From NCBI GenBank assembly GCA_019638805.1, contig JAHBTA010000004.1, positions 372,001 through 436,000 on the forward strand: DNA of 64,000 nt. The letters run 5' to 3'. Both the position numbers and the translations under genes were made by a program. How positions within the stretch are numbered: the stretch's first letter is position 1; the number at the start of each line of letters is the position of its first letter. Under the pieces are notes generated by a model that ran no database searches, was not told the origin of the DNA, and saw only the letters and a list, made by a program, of their open reading frames with translations. Positions 62,622-64,000 of the stretch are shown here, in pieces. The DNA comes from Microbacteriaceae bacterium (GTDB lineage Bacteria; Actinomycetota; Actinomycetes; Actinomycetales; Microbacteriaceae).

Positions 62622-64000
62622 ATGGCAGCCCGGCGCACCTGGGTTCCGCCCGCGATCGCGGGCATCGCCGCGGTCGCCCTCGGGCTGGGCGCCGCGGAAC
62701 TCGTCGCGGCCCTGATCGCCCCGGCCGCCGGACCGCTCCTGGTGATCGGCGCCGCCGCGATCGACCTCGCGCCGTCCTGGGCCAAGGATGCGGCGATCGC
62801 CCTGTTCGGGACGGCCGACAAGGCGGCGCTCCTGGTCGGCATCGGCGTGGTGCTGCTTCTCGCCGCGGGCGCGGCCGGCGTGCTGGAGGCCAGGCGTCCG
62901 CCCATCGGCCGGCTGATCTTCGCGGCGGGCGCGATCCTCGGGGTCGCGGCCGCGCTCACCCGCGCGGGCGCGTCGCCCTTCGACGCCGTGCCGTCCGCGG
63001 TGGCGGCGATCGTCGCGGCGATCGCCCTGGGGGTTCTCCTGCGGCGCATCCCGCGAGCCGCATCCGCGCGACGGCTCGCGCCCGCCCCACCGCTTGCCCC
63101 CGGTGCACGGCTCGAGCCCGCCGCACAGCGCGCGTCCGGTGCAGATCCGGCTGCGGCCCGGTCGGGCGAACCGAGTCGCCGCACCTTCCTGACCTGGGCG
63201 GGCGGATCCGCGCTGATCGGGGCGCTCGCGGGGGCGGGAGGTCTGCTCCTCGAGTCCGGGGCGCGCGCCGTGACCGCGGTGCGCGAGGCGATCCGGCTGC
63301 CCGCACCCGCGGCGCCGGCGCCGCCCGTGCCCGCCGGAGCCGAGCTCGACGTCGAGGGCATCTCCCCCCTCATCACGCCCAACCGCTCCTTCTACCGGAT
63401 CGACACCGCCCTGCAGGTGCCGCGCGTCGACCCGGCGGACTGGAGCCTGCGCATCCACGGCATGGTCGACCGCGAGGTCCGGCTCACCTGGGACGAGCTA
63501 CTCGCGCTTCCCTTGGAGGAGAGCCGCACGACGCTCATGTGCGTCTCGAACCCGGTGGGCGGATCGCTCATCGGCACGGCACTGTGGCTCGGGTACCCGA
63601 TCCGCGAGCTCCTCGACCGGGCGGGGCCGCAACCCGACGCGGACATGGTGCTCTCGCGCAGCATCGACGGCTTCACGGCGGGCTCGCCGCTCGAGGTGCT
63701 GCTCGAGTCGGATCGCAACGCGATCCTCGCGGTCGGCATGAACGGGCAGCCGCTGCCCGAGGAGCACGGCTTCCCGGTGCGCATGGTCGTGCCCGGGCTC
63801 TACGGATACGTCTCGGCGACCAAATGGGTGGTCGAGCTCGAGGTCACCCGGTTCGACACCGCGAGCGCGTACTGGACCGACCGCGGCTGGAGCGCCCGCG
63901 GCCCGGTCAAGCTGGGTTCGCGCATCGACGTGGTGCAGGGCGGCGTCGGCGCGATGACGGCGGCCGGGGTCGCCTGGCACCAGCACACAGGCATCTCGGG
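62622..64000 (+). CDS. Membrane-anchored molybdopterin oxidoreductase, sulfite-oxidase fold (3' end cut by window)
   Basis: At least 459 residues from ATG 62622, open to the window end. Four N-terminal hydrophobic segments (about 10-140) and a proline-rich linker are followed by a twin-arginine motif SRRTFLTW at about 185 just ahead of another hydrophobic stretch. The oxidoreductase molybdopterin domain comes next: ITPNRSFYRIDTALQVPRVDP, WSLRIHGMVDREV, the molybdenum-ligating cysteine C307 in TLMCVSNPVGG, and PVRMVVPGLYGYVSATKWV. The catalytic domain should be exported by Tat while tethered to the membrane. The substrate is unknown; related proteins are often called sulfite-oxidase-like or YedY-like. 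Confidence 0.88.
   Translation, partial: MAARRTWVPPAIAGIAAVALGLGAAELVAALIAPAAGPLLVIGAAAIDLAPSWAKDAAIALFGTADKAALLVGIGVVLLLAAGAAGVLEARRPPIGRLIFAAGAILGVAAALTRAGASPFDAVPSAVAAIVAAIALGVLLRRIPRAASARRLAPAPPLAPGARLEPAAQRASGADPAAARSGEPSRRTFLTWAGGSALIGALAGAGGLLLESGARAVTAVREAIRLPAPAAPAPPVPAGAELDVEGISPLITPNRSFYRIDTALQVPRVDPADWSLRIHGMVDREVRLTWDELLALPLEESRTTLMCVSNPVGGSLIGTALWLGYPIRELLDRAGPQPDADMVLSRSIDGFTAGSPLEVLLESDRNAILAVGMNGQPLPEEHGFPVRMVVPGLYGYVSATKWVVELEVTRFDTASAYWTDRGWSARGPVKLGSRIDVVQGGVGAMTAAGVAWHQHTGIS

Noticed and set aside
1..64000. Search for integrases, transposases, phage genes, tRNA/rRNA genes and CRISPR arrays
   Set aside because: None was recognised by eye. Divergent small elements or a tRNA could still be missed without a covariance-model search.

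Overview
This 64 kb window comes from a high-GC actinobacterium, most likely a member of the Microbacteriaceae or a close relative. The evidence is the strongly GC-rich third codon positions, the many GTG starts, the dense 4-bp start/stop overlaps, and the presence of NucS, a RamB-type regulator, an Act-membrane protein and a LAYTG-type sortase substrate. Nearly all of it is ordinary chromosome. No tRNA, rRNA, CRISPR array, transposase, integrase or phage gene was recognised.

1-13 kb: an LtrA-family membrane protein (cut by the window edge), a kynureninase/oxidoreductase pair, a PHP-domain protein, and a two-gene arginine-to-proline unit (guanidino hydrolase plus ornithine cyclodeaminase) divergent from an Lrp regulator. 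After a small accessory insert come a glycosyltransferase with a TetR regulator, a YbaK-like deacylase and a RamB-type regulator. 13-28 kb: bifunctional PutA with a divergent LysR regulator, then a complete chitosan-oligosaccharide operon (csnR-csnEFG-csnH-csnK) that ends with a GH46 chitosanase and has a CsnR-type operator in front. 28-31 kb: DNA glycosylase, phosphofructokinase and AcuI-type reductase.

31-42 kb is the main accessory region. It holds an AbiE-like two-gene system, an immunity-like gene, and a 2599-residue secreted Rhs/YD-repeat protein with a GIY-YIG-like C-terminal tip. 42-64 kb returns to housekeeping and envelope genes: hemD, small membrane proteins, a LAYTG wall protein, a serine hydrolase, an M13 peptidase, MATE and MFS transporters with a LacI operator, NucS, the 2-methylcitrate operon (prpDBC with a GntR regulator), a rhodanese, an MFS exporter and a membrane molybdopterin oxidoreductase that runs off the end.

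The most unusual signal is two separate cargo cassettes of 1.9-2.0 kb. One carries a nuclease-like toxin and a putative immunity gene; the other carries an AbiE-like pair. Each sits exactly at the 3' end of a core gene and is bounded by perfect direct repeats of that gene end (27 bp at 6835/8806; 62 bp at 31226/33131), so the flanking core genes stay intact. Neither contains a recombinase. I infer a shared mode of cassette insertion by gene-tail duplication, possibly driven in trans.
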